Shown: piece after piece, positions 1 to 7,596 of the stretch | Numbering within the stretch: position 1 is the stretch's first letter | Layout of the letters: every line of letters starts with the position of its first letter | Assembly: GCA_021731205.1 (NCBI GenBank) | Contig: JAKFXV010000063.1 | Span: 1-8,412 of the forward strand | Direction of reading: 5' to 3' | Origin: Nocardioides sp. | GTDB lineage: Bacteria; Actinomycetota; Actinomycetes; Propionibacteriales; Nocardioidaceae | DNA length: 8,412 nt | Translations under genes and position numbers: made by a program | The notes under the pieces: generated by a model | Database searches by the model: none | What the model saw: only the letters and a program-made list of their open reading frames with translations | What the model was told of the DNA's origin: nothing

Positions 1-1
1 C

Positions 2-1204
2 GTCCTCTCCGCCTACCTCGTCGACCTGTGTGAGAAGGAAGGCGTGTCCATCGAGCCGGCGGCGCTGCCTCTGGTGGTCCGAGCAGGAGCCGGCTCTGCT
101 CGCGACACGCTCTCGGTGCTCGACCAACTCTTGGGCGGCGCGGGCGCCGAGGGTGTCACCCATGCGTTGGCGGCCGGCCTGTTGGGTTTCACCCCGGATT
201 CCCTGCTGGACGAGGTGGTCGACGCGTTCGCGGCCGGCGACGGTGCGTCGGTCTTCGACGTCGTCGACAAGGTGATCGAGACTGGCCAGGATCCGCGACG
301 CTTCGCCGAGGATCTGCTGCGCCGGCTACGCGACCTGGTCATCGTCGCTGCCGTCCCGGACGCGCTGGCGACCGGATTGATCGAGATCTCCGAGGATCAA
401 GGCGAGCGGCTGATCGCCCAGGCGGCGAGGTTCGGCGCGGCCGACCTCAATCGGGCGGCCGAACTCCTTGCGAGTGGCCTGACCGAGATGCGTGGCGCGA
501 CGGCGCCACGGCTGCTGCTGGAGTTGATCTGCGCTCGCGTGTTGCTTCCGGGCGCCGACCACTCGACGGCCGGCGTCACCGCACGCCTCGACCGGCTCGA
601 ACGACGCCTCACCATCCCCGCCGAGGCGTCACCAAATCCCGTCGAGGCGTCACCAACTCTCGCCGAGGGGTCACCAAATCCCGTCGAGGGGTCACCAACG
701 GCAGCCACGGAGGCTCGGGGAACTAGCCCAACTGCGGCGAGCTCTCATCAACCCGTCGCAGCAACCGGCTCGCTCAGCCTCGTCGACGTACGACGCCTCT
801 GGCCCGACATCGTCGAGGCCACCAAGGCTCGTCGCCGGGTGACCTGGATCCACCTGACTCAGCATGCCCAGATCGTGGCCGTGGATGCCACCACTCTCAC
901 CTTGGGCTTCTCCAACGCGGGCGCCAAGGAATCCTTCGTTGCCGGCGGCAGCAACGAGATCGTTCGTCAGTCCGCGATCGATGTCGTCGGCACCGACTGG
1001 CAGGTCGAAGCCATCGTCGCGCCTGGCGTGCAGCCGACAGCCGGGGAGACGCCTTCGGCTGCCCAGGCCGCTGCGCCCGACCCCGGACCCGACGACGCCG
1101 AAGTGGCGCACCGAGATGATCCGGATGCCGACTCCGCGGGGCTCTCCGGGGCAGAGTTGCTCCAGCGCGAGTTGGGGGCGCAGATCATCGAGGGGGAGGC
1201 ATGA
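2..1204 (+). CDS. dnaX: DNA polymerase III subunit gamma/tau, C-terminal part (5' end outside window)
   Basis: This is the 3' part of the clamp-loader ATPase subunit that opens the sliding clamp and ties polymerases to the replisome. The frame is open from base 2, so the in-frame GTG at 44 is internal. The ATPase domains lie upstream of the window. What is visible is the collar/oligomerisation domain (about nt 2-545, with the family-typical EPAALPLVVRAGAGSARDTL and a helical run to LLLELICARVLLPG), a low-complexity Pro/Ser/Ala/Glu linker (about nt 560-770), then a folded C-terminal region starting near SLVDVRRLWPDIVEATKARR, and an acidic Ala/Pro tail. The linker holds four 21-bp tandem repeats. 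No A-rich slippery heptamer is visible after the collar domain, so an E. coli-style gamma frameshift product is not supported. The TGA stop overlaps an ATG (ATGA), and ybaB and recR follow, the usual bacterial order. Confidence 0.95.
   Translation, partial: VLSAYLVDLCEKEGVSIEPAALPLVVRAGAGSARDTLSVLDQLLGGAGAEGVTHALAAGLLGFTPDSLLDEVVDAFAAGDGASVFDVVDKVIETGQDPRRFAEDLLRRLRDLVIVAAVPDALATGLIEISEDQGERLIAQAARFGAADLNRAAELLASGLTEMRGATAPRLLLELICARVLLPGADHSTAGVTARLDRLERRLTIPAEASPNPVEASPTLAEGSPNPVEGSPTAATEARGTSPTAASSHQPVAATGSLSLVDVRRLWPDIVEATKARRRVTWIHLTQHAQIVAVDATTLTLGFSNAGAKESFVAGGSNEIVRQSAIDVVGTDWQVEAIVAPGVQPTAGETPSAAQAAAPDPGPDDAEVAHRDDPDADSAGLSGAELLQRELGAQIIEGEA
623..706 (+). repeat. Four 21-bp tandem repeats in the dnaX linker
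   Basis: Four units start at 623, 644, 665 and 686. Each begins GAGGSGTCACCAA and encodes E-A/G-S-P-N/T-x-x (EASPNPV, EASPTLA, EGSPNPV, EGSPTAA). Because 21 is a multiple of three, copy number can change without breaking dnaX. Units 1 and 3 differ by one base, and units 2 and 4 share only the first half, so the repeat looks like a 42-bp doublet that was itself duplicated. The TCA and AAT codons are unusual in this GC-rich context. Confidence 0.85.
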
Positions 1205-1263
1205 GCGAAGCGAGATGGCGCGAGGTTGGGCTCGAACTGCGAGCTCATCAGGAGGAACCGTGA
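1201..1263 (+). CDS. Possible 20-codon linker ORF between dnaX and ybaB
   Basis: An ATG at 1201 overlaps the dnaX stop (ATGA). Its frame encodes [20 protein letters not shown] and ends in a TGA at 1261-1263 that overlaps the ybaB GTG start (GTGA). So the gap between two conserved genes is exactly filled by an ORF coupled at both ends. Translating it would carry ribosomes from dnaX to ybaB. A short hairpin (GCTCG/CGAGC, 1230-1244, loop AACTG) lies just before the ybaB ribosome-binding site and would be unwound by such translation. I know no family for this peptide. The alternative is that it is a short repetitive intergenic element whose frame fits by chance. It is reported because of the exact double overlap; whether it is translated is inference. 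Confidence 0.3.
   Translation: MSEARWREVGLELRAHQEEP
1250..1255 (+). promoter_or_regulatory. Ribosome-binding site of ybaB
   Basis: AGGAGG, a full Shine-Dalgarno match, lies 4 nt before the GTG at 1260. The spacing is short, but it favours this start over the in-frame ATG at 1215, which has no Shine-Dalgarno. It sits just 3' of the small hairpin at 1230-1244. Confidence 0.65.
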
Positions 1264-1649
1264 GTGAGGACCACGATCCACTGGCTGCACTCGGCTTGGG
1301 TGGAGGCGGCTTCGACATGGGCGCGCTGCTGGAACAGGCCCAGCAGATGCAACAGCAACTGCAAGTTGCCCAGCGCGCCCTCGCCGAGGCGGAGGTCGTG
1401 GGTTCCGCAGGAGGCGGGGCGGTGACCGTGAGCGTTAGTGGGGTCGGCGAGCTGATCGGCGTGACGATCACACCCGGAGCGGTGGATGCGACCGATCCCG
1501 AGGCCCTAGCGGATCTCGGTGATCTCATCGTCGCGGCCTACCGTGACGCCAAGCGACGCGCCGACACAGTGGCCGCGGAGGCCCTCGGACCGATGGCGCA
1601 GGCCCTGGGTGGCGGGCTGCCCGGACCGGATCCGACGGATGCGGGCTGA
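1260..1649 (+). CDS. ybaB: YbaB/EbfC family nucleoid-associated protein
   Basis: This is a small DNA-binding protein of the YbaB/EbfC family: dimers that bind DNA and associate with the nucleoid, almost always encoded between dnaX and recR. The 129-residue product has a Gly-rich N-terminus ([13 protein letters not shown]), then the diagnostic Gln-rich helix [21 protein letters not shown], the central beta region ([26 protein letters not shown]) and a C-terminal helix ([21 protein letters not shown]). It is slightly longer than the usual 100-115 residues because of the N-terminal Gly segment and a Gly/Pro tail. The GTG at 1260 is chosen for its AGGAGG; the ATG at 1318 would give a more minimal protein but lacks that support. 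recR starts 5 bp after its stop. Family membership is clear; an exact recombination-repair role alongside RecR is inferred from context. Confidence 0.93.
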   Translation: MSEDHDPLAALGLGGGGFDMGALLEQAQQMQQQLQVAQRALAEAEVVGSAGGGAVTVSVSGVGELIGVTITPGAVDATDPEALADLGDLIVAAYRDAKRRADTVAAEALGPMAQALGGGLPGPDPTDAG

Positions 1650-1654
1650 GGCCG

Positions 1655-2254
1655 GTGTACGAAGGAATCGTCCAAGACCTGATCGATGAGCTGGGTCGAT
1701 TGCCCGGCGTCGGGCCCAAGGGCGCGCAGCGCATCGCCTTCCACCTGCTCCAGTCCGATCCTGCCGACGTACGCCGTCTCGCGGAAGTTCTCGTGCAGGT
1801 CAAGGCACGAGTGAAGTTCTGCCAGACCTGCTTCAACGTCTCCGAAGACGACCAGTGTCGGATCTGCCGCGACCCGCGTCGCGACACGACCGTGTTGTGT
1901 GTCGTGGAGGAATACAAAGACGTCGTCGCCATCGAGCGCACCCGCGAGTTCCGTGGCCGCTATCACGTGCTCGGCGGTGCCATCTCCCCCATCGACGGGG
2001 TTGGCCCGGAGCAGTTGCGCATCCGTGAGCTGATGGTGCGCCTGGCCGACAGCCAGGTCACGGAGATCATCTTGGCCACCGATCCAAACCTCGAGGGCGA
2101 GGCGACCGCGACCTACCTCACCAGGATGCTGGCCCCTCTGGATTTGCGTGTGACGCGCTTGGCGAGTGGACTACCTGTCGGTGGTGACTTGGAGTACGCC
2201 GACGAAATCACCCTGGGCCGTGCACTCGCTGGGAGGCGATCCGCTGATGACTGA
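1655..2254 (+). CDS. recR: Recombination mediator protein RecR
   Basis: RecR works with RecO (and RecF) to load RecA onto SSB-coated gaps in the RecFOR pathway. The 199-residue product has the family's usual length and order. It has a helix-hairpin-helix near residues 14-32 ([20 protein letters not shown]) and a zinc finger with Cys56, Cys59, Cys68 and Cys71 (CQTC, then CRIC). A Toprim domain runs from about residue 79 to 172 ([15 protein letters not shown]; the [12 protein letters not shown] acidic motif at 141-152). The C-terminal motif is [23 protein letters not shown]. The GTG at 1655 gives the classical [18 protein letters not shown] start, 5 bp after ybaB; no strong Shine-Dalgarno is seen, so coupling to ybaB is likely. 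It overlaps the next gene by 8 bp. All motifs look intact. Confidence 0.97.
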   Translation: MYEGIVQDLIDELGRLPGVGPKGAQRIAFHLLQSDPADVRRLAEVLVQVKARVKFCQTCFNVSEDDQCRICRDPRRDTTVLCVVEEYKDVVAIERTREFRGRYHVLGGAISPIDGVGPEQLRIRELMVRLADSQVTEIILATDPNLEGEATATYLTRMLAPLDLRVTRLASGLPVGGDLEYADEITLGRALAGRRSADD

Positions 2255-2903
2255 CTCGCTGGTTCCGATCGACGCGGAGACCGAGGACTTCGCGCAACAG
2301 ATCGCCGATCAGATCGAGAGCTTCCTCATCGCGCTCAAGGCGATTGCGCGCGAATCCGAGGGCGGCGCCGTGATCTCGCTGCTGCTGCTCGAGGTCTCAC
2401 AGGTGCTGCTGGCCGGGGCGCGGCTAGGCGCCCAGCAGGACTTCACCCCCGTCGACCAGTTCCAGCCAGACGTTGGTCCCGACGCCGACCTCGACGCACT
2501 GCGGCACAGGCTCGGTGAACTCCTCGGCAACCTCGACACCTACAGCTTCGTCTTCGACCCCTACGTCCCCGACGTGGTGGAGAGTCAGCTCTCCGACGAC
2601 CTGACCAGCATCGCGGCCGACCTCGAGAACGGGCTGCGGCACTACCGTTCCGGGCGAGTGTTCGAGGCGTTGTGGTGGTGGCAGTTCTCCTACGTCTCCT
2701 CGTGGGGCAACCTCGGTGGCGCCGCGCTCAACGCCCTGTTGTCGGTGGTCTCCCATGACCGACTCGACGCCGACGACGACCACGACGCCGAGCGGGTCGC
2801 GATCGCCAACCAGATTCTCGCCGACGAGGCCGCACGGGCCGTGGTGCCGGGCGACGTACTCCCCGACGAGAACTCGGCAGCCGCAGAGGCCTCACCCCGG
2901 TAG
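2247..2903 (+). CDS. DUF5063 domain protein, unknown function
   Basis: The 218-residue product is soluble, acidic and mostly helical, matching the DUF5063 proteins that I recall lying between recR and aspartokinase in other actinobacteria (including Streptomyces). No catalytic motif is recognised. Notable are a central segment [14 protein letters not shown] (about residues 96-109), a conspicuous aromatic stretch [12 protein letters not shown] (143-154), and an Asp/His-rich patch DADDDHDAE (174-182). There is no signal peptide or membrane helix. The ATG at 2247 is chosen over an in-frame upstream ATG at 2166 because it has GGGAGG at 2231-2236 and avoids a long recR overlap; it overlaps recR by 8 bp, so the two are probably co-translated. 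A link to RecR or DNA repair is only a guess from position. Confidence 0.85.
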   Translation: MTDSLVPIDAETEDFAQQIADQIESFLIALKAIARESEGGAVISLLLLEVSQVLLAGARLGAQQDFTPVDQFQPDVGPDADLDALRHRLGELLGNLDTYSFVFDPYVPDVVESQLSDDLTSIAADLENGLRHYRSGRVFEALWWWQFSYVSSWGNLGGAALNALLSVVSHDRLDADDDHDAERVAIANQILADEAARAVVPGDVLPDENSAAAEASPR

Positions 2904-2906
2904 ACT
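2901..2906 (+). promoter_or_regulatory. Candidate -10 box for lysC-asd
   Basis: TAGACT fits the actinobacterial sigma-A -10 pattern TAnnnT and overlaps the stop codon of the DUF5063 gene. A start about 7 bp downstream would give a leader of roughly 60 nt to lysC. No good -35 box is visible 16-18 bp upstream. The 69-bp gap to lysC is the largest in the plus-strand run from dnaX to asd, which makes a separate promoter plausible. Confidence 0.3.
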
Positions 2907-2972
2907 TCTCGGCGGTCGCGCAGCGTGGCGTGCCGTCGCCCCAGTTGTCGCCCCTCAGATCAGGACCGAATC

Positions 2973-5338
<2,366 letters not shown>

Positions 5339-5344
5339 GCACTC

Positions 5345-5656
5345 ATGGAGTCCAGGACACCGGTCAGCGCCATCCGACGGCTGATCGCCGTGGCGGTATT
5401 GATCATGCTGGGCGTGATCTCGCTGCCGATGGTGGCGGCCGTGATCGACACCATCGACGAGAACCTGATCGCGCCGGTGCACATCGCACTGATGCTGGCG
5501 ACGGGCGTCGGCCTGTGGACGTTGGTGCCGGGGGTCGCTTCTCCGGACCAGTCCACGGCTCGTGGCGTCGCCGTGGGTGCGGCCGTCGGCTTCGTCGGTG
5601 CGGTCGCGGCGTACCTGTTGTTTTTCTGGATGTTGAGCGGCCCTAGCGGCGCCTAG
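5345..5656 (+). CDS. Small three-helix membrane protein, unknown function
   Basis: The 103-residue product has three predicted transmembrane segments at about residues 13-34, 42-62 and 75-97. A short basic N-terminus (SAIRRLI) suggests the N-terminus is cytoplasmic. The loop PGVASPDQSTARG lies between helices two and three. No cysteine, catalytic motif or recognisable domain is seen, and I do not recognise a named family. The ATG at 5345 is the only good start; there is no Shine-Dalgarno, but a promoter-like -10 box ends 6 bp upstream. GC-rich codon use matches its neighbours, supporting a real gene. It follows asd on the same strand with 30 bp between them, but its own promoter argues that it is not simply a member of the lysC-asd operon. 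Confidence 0.75.
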   Translation: MESRTPVSAIRRLIAVAVLIMLGVISLPMVAAVIDTIDENLIAPVHIALMLATGVGLWTLVPGVASPDQSTARGVAVGAAVGFVGAVAAYLLFFWMLSGPSGA

Positions 5657-5678
5657 ACCTAAGTCCCTGTGCCGACCC

Positions 5679-5736
5679 GGGGGCAAACTCGAAACGATTC
5701 GTCACTTTCTGCCGAATCCGGGCCTGTTTGCCACCC
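5679..5736. other. Nested inverted repeat downstream of the membrane gene
   Basis: Three paired segments nest around one axis: GGG 5679-5681 with CCC 5734-5736 (bulged A5733), GGCAAAC 5682-5688 with GTTTGCC 5726-5732, and GATTCG 5696-5701 with CGAATC 5713-5718. The internal loop is symmetric (7 by 7 nt) and the apical loop is 11 nt. It begins 22 bp after the membrane gene's stop. There is no T-tract, so it is not a classical intrinsic terminator. It could be an RNA 3' structure or a protein-binding palindrome. Confidence 0.5.
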
Positions 5737-5776
5737 GCTTCGGTCGGGCTCAACATCCTTCGTCACCCGAATAGCA

Positions 5777-5811
5777 AACAGCCGAGCCTGCGAAACGCAG
5801 GCCCGGCTGTT
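5777..5811 (-). terminator. Intrinsic terminator of tRNA-Pro
   Basis: The stem pairs 5777-5784 (AACAGCCG) with 5804-5811 (CGGCTGTT) and 5786-5792 (GCCTGCG) with 5796-5802 (CGCAGGC). There is one A/C mismatch (5785/5803) and a 3-nt loop. Read on the minus strand, the stem ends in T-rich sequence (TTTGCTATT), 22 nt after the tRNA's 3' end. On the plus strand the downstream sequence is only weakly T-rich (TTCTC), but the stem may also stop reading from the membrane gene. Confidence 0.85.
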
Positions 5812-5833
5812 CTCGATGTCCTGAGACATCACA

Positions 5834-5910
<77 letters not shown>

Positions 5911-5979
5911 TTATTGCATCCCAGCCGGCGAAACTGCCTGATTCGAGACGACCCGAACCGCGCCTGGAAAGCACGGGCG

Positions 5980-5985
5980 AGCATA
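5980..5985 (-). promoter_or_regulatory. Candidate -10 box of tRNA-Pro
   Basis: On the minus strand TATGCT fits the -10 consensus and would start transcription near 5973, giving a leader of about 60 nt before the mature tRNA 5' end at 5910. The best -35 (TTCGGT, 6004-6009, 18-bp spacer) is weak. The tRNA could also be read from the upstream phosphoesterase gene on the same strand. Confidence 0.3.
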
Positions 5986-6069
5986 CCGGAGCGCAGGTTC
6001 GGCACCGAATTCGCCTTCGGGTCGCCGATCGGCCAGCGAGAGGGGGCGCCGACCCCAGCCCACCGCGCG

Positions 6070-6152
6070 CAACTTCACGCCGGATCGACGCGCACGTGGG
6101 TGCTTTCGCGCCGGGTCAGCGCAGATTCTCGTGTTTTCGCGCCGGGTCAGCG
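6070..6152. repeat. Direct repeats with a 31-bp period between tRNA-Pro and the phosphoesterase gene
   Basis: Two nearly identical 22-bp copies, GTGCTTTCGCGCCGGGTCAG at 6100 and GTGTTTTCGCGCCGGGTCAG at 6131 (each followed by CG; one mismatch), lie 31 bp apart. A diverged third copy exactly 31 bp earlier keeps TTC-CGCCGG-TC (6074-6090). The array ends 3 bp from the stop codon of the minus-strand phosphoesterase gene. The rest of 5911-6155 shows no gene or clear structure. It may be a member of a short interspersed repeat family or a regulatory array. Confidence 0.7.
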
Positions 6153-6155
6153 GCT

Positions 6156-7094
6156 CTAGGGTCGGCGCGCCGTCAGCGTGAGCAGCGTCGCCTCGGGACG
6201 GCAGGCGACCCGGATCGGGGTGAACGGGCTGGTCCCCAGCCCGGCCGAGACATGGAGCCAACTCGAGTCGGGGTCGCCGTCGTGAGAATCCGCCGGGTGG
6301 CGATGCAAGCCCTTGGCTCGAGCCGGCTCAAGATCGCAGTTCGTGGTCAGCGCGCCCACGAACGGCACACACACCTGGCCGCCATGGGTGTGCCCCGCAA
6401 TGATCGCGTCGTACCCGTCGGCGGCGAACTGATCCAGCACCCGGAGGTACGGCGCATGGGCGACGCCCAAGGTCACGTCGGCGGTCTCGTCTGCTTGACC
6501 GGCGACGGCGGTGAGGGAGTCATAGCCCAGATGCGGGTCGTCGACGCCGGCGAAGCCGAACCGCACCCCGTCGATCTCCAGCGCATCCACTCGGTTGGTC
6601 AGGTCGCGCCACCCCGCCGCGAGGTAGGCGGCGCGCAGGTCCTCCCAGGGCAGGGTGTCGGCGGTGTTGCGGCGCCCGTCGTCGGGAAACAGATAGCGCA
6701 GCGGGTTCTTGAGCACCGGTGCGAAGTAGTCGTTGGACCCGAACACGAACACACCCGGCACGTCGAGCAAGCCGCCGAGGGCATCGATCACTGCGGGCAC
6801 GGCGTCGCGATGGGCCAGGTTGTCTCCGGTGTTGACCACCAGGTCCGGATGCAGCGCTGCGAGCTCGCGCACCCAGTCAGCCTTGTGCCGCTGGTCCGGC
6901 GTCAGGTGCAGGTCGCTGAGGTGCAGCACCCGCAACGCTCGGGCTCCGACGGGCAACATCGGCACCGTGACCTCCCGCAGGGTGTACTGCCGAGCTTCCC
7001 ACACGGCGTACGCCGTGAGGCCGGCCCCCGCGACGGCGCCACCCAGCATCGTTCGTGCCACGGCTCGAACCGGGCGAAATGCGGAGGAGGTCAC
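6156..7094 (-). CDS. Membrane-anchored calcineurin-like metallophosphoesterase
   Basis: The 312-residue product has an N-terminal membrane segment (about residues 15-33, after a basic start FRPVRAVAR), which could be a signal anchor placing the enzyme outside the membrane. The catalytic domain has the two-metal phosphoesterase motifs in order: SDLHL (Asp61, His63), NTGDN (Asp91), GSNDY (119-123) in the place of the usual GNHD, AHAP (His213) and GHTHGGQ (His235, His237). The likely reaction is phosphoester hydrolysis, in the YkuE-like/Rv3683-like group; the substrate is unknown. The GTG at 7094 is the best start, with only weak Shine-Dalgarno support. From memory, the Mycobacterium tuberculosis relative Rv3683 sits beside ponA2, and a PonA2-like gene lies close by here, so a role at the cell envelope is plausible but inferred. 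Confidence 0.92.
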   Translation of the reverse strand: MTSSAFRPVRAVARTMLGGAVAGAGLTAYAVWEARQYTLREVTVPMLPVGARALRVLHLSDLHLTPDQRHKADWVRELAALHPDLVVNTGDNLAHRDAVPAVIDALGGLLDVPGVFVFGSNDYFAPVLKNPLRYLFPDDGRRNTADTLPWEDLRAAYLAAGWRDLTNRVDALEIDGVRFGFAGVDDPHLGYDSLTAVAGQADETADVTLGVAHAPYLRVLDQFAADGYDAIIAGHTHGGQVCVPFVGALTTNCDLEPARAKGLHRHPADSHDGDPDSSWLHVSAGLGTSPFTPIRVACRPEATLLTLTARRP

Positions 7095-7107
7095 CGCTCA
7101 AGGCTGC

Positions 7108-7113
7108 CACAAT
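7108..7113 (+). promoter_or_regulatory. Candidate -10 box of the GatB/YqeY gene
   Basis: CACAAT matches TATAAT at 4 of 6 positions. It lies 7 bp before the ATG at 7121, so the start of transcription would fall on or next to the start codon, as for a leaderless mRNA; no Shine-Dalgarno is present. No convincing -35 box is visible. It sits in the 26-bp gap shared with the divergent phosphoesterase gene. Confidence 0.3.
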
Positions 7114-7120
7114 GGTGTCC

Positions 7121-7579
7121 ATGAGCGCTCTCAAGGACCGTCTCCGCACCGACCTCACCGCCGCGATGAAGAACCGCGACGCGGTTCGGGCCTCCACGAT
7201 CAGGATGGTCCTCACCGCGATCACGAACGCCGAGGTGGCCGGCAAGGAGGCGCGGGAGCTCAGCGACGACGACATCGTTGGGGTGCTCTCCACCGAGGTC
7301 AAGAAGCGCCGCGAGGCGGCCACCGCATTCACCGATGGTGGACGCCAGGAGATGGCGGCCAAGGAGCTCGCCGAGGCTGAGGTCATCGTCGACTACCTAC
7401 CTGCCCAGCTCTCGGCGGAGGACATCGCCACCATCGTCGCTGATGCGATCGCTCAGACCGGCGCCGCCGAGGAGGGGTTGCGCGCGATGGGCAAGGTGAT
7501 GGGTGTCGTGTCGCCTCAGGTCAAGGGGAAGGCCGACGGAGGCGCCGTGGCCGCGGAGGTACGCCGACAACTCGGCTGA
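7121..7579 (+). CDS. GatB/YqeY domain-containing protein
   Basis: The 152-residue product is a stand-alone YqeY-type protein, similar to the C-terminal helical tail domain of GatB, the tRNA-dependent amidotransferase subunit that contacts tRNA. Typical features are the start MSALKDRLRTDLTAAMKNRD, the segment STIRMVLTAITNAEV, the charged helix VGVLSTEVKKRREAATAF, then EVIVDYLPAQLSAEDIATIV and the C-terminal MGKVMGVVSPQVKGKADGGAVAAEVRRQL. Length and order match the family. The cellular role of stand-alone YqeY proteins is not settled; a tRNA-related function is inferred from GatB. ATG 7121 gives the usual family start; ATG 7112 (MVSMSALK) is an alternative. It is divergent from the phosphoesterase gene and convergent with the penicillin-binding protein gene, 17 bp from its end. 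Confidence 0.92.
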   Translation: MSALKDRLRTDLTAAMKNRDAVRASTIRMVLTAITNAEVAGKEARELSDDDIVGVLSTEVKKRREAATAFTDGGRQEMAAKELAEAEVIVDYLPAQLSAEDIATIVADAIAQTGAAEEGLRAMGKVMGVVSPQVKGKADGGAVAAEVRRQLG

Positions 7580-7596
7580 GCCGCCACCGGCTGGGG

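Noticed and set aside
692..1528. A 278-codon minus-strand open frame across the dnaX-ybaB junction
   Set aside because: It spans two well-supported plus-strand genes and is Ser/Pro/Arg-rich with no domain, so it is a shadow frame.
1260..1649. Gamma-type frameshift or a fusion of dnaX with ybaB
   Set aside because: A frame open across the end of dnaX into ybaB exists, but no slippery heptamer is present and ybaB has its own Shine-Dalgarno and start.
6070..6152. CRISPR-like spacing of the 31-bp-period repeats
   Set aside because: Only two good copies, with about 9 bp between them, no spacer-sized unique sequence and no cas genes nearby.
6096..7124. A 342-codon open frame on the plus strand opposite the phosphoesterase
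   Set aside because: Low-complexity composition without motifs, while the minus strand carries all phosphoesterase motifs in order. It would also run across the 31-bp repeats.
7573..7592. Small competing hairpins (CGGC/GCCG and AGCC/GGCT) between the convergent YqeY and penicillin-binding protein genes
   Set aside because: Only 4-bp stems with no T-tract on either strand; too weak to call a bidirectional terminator.
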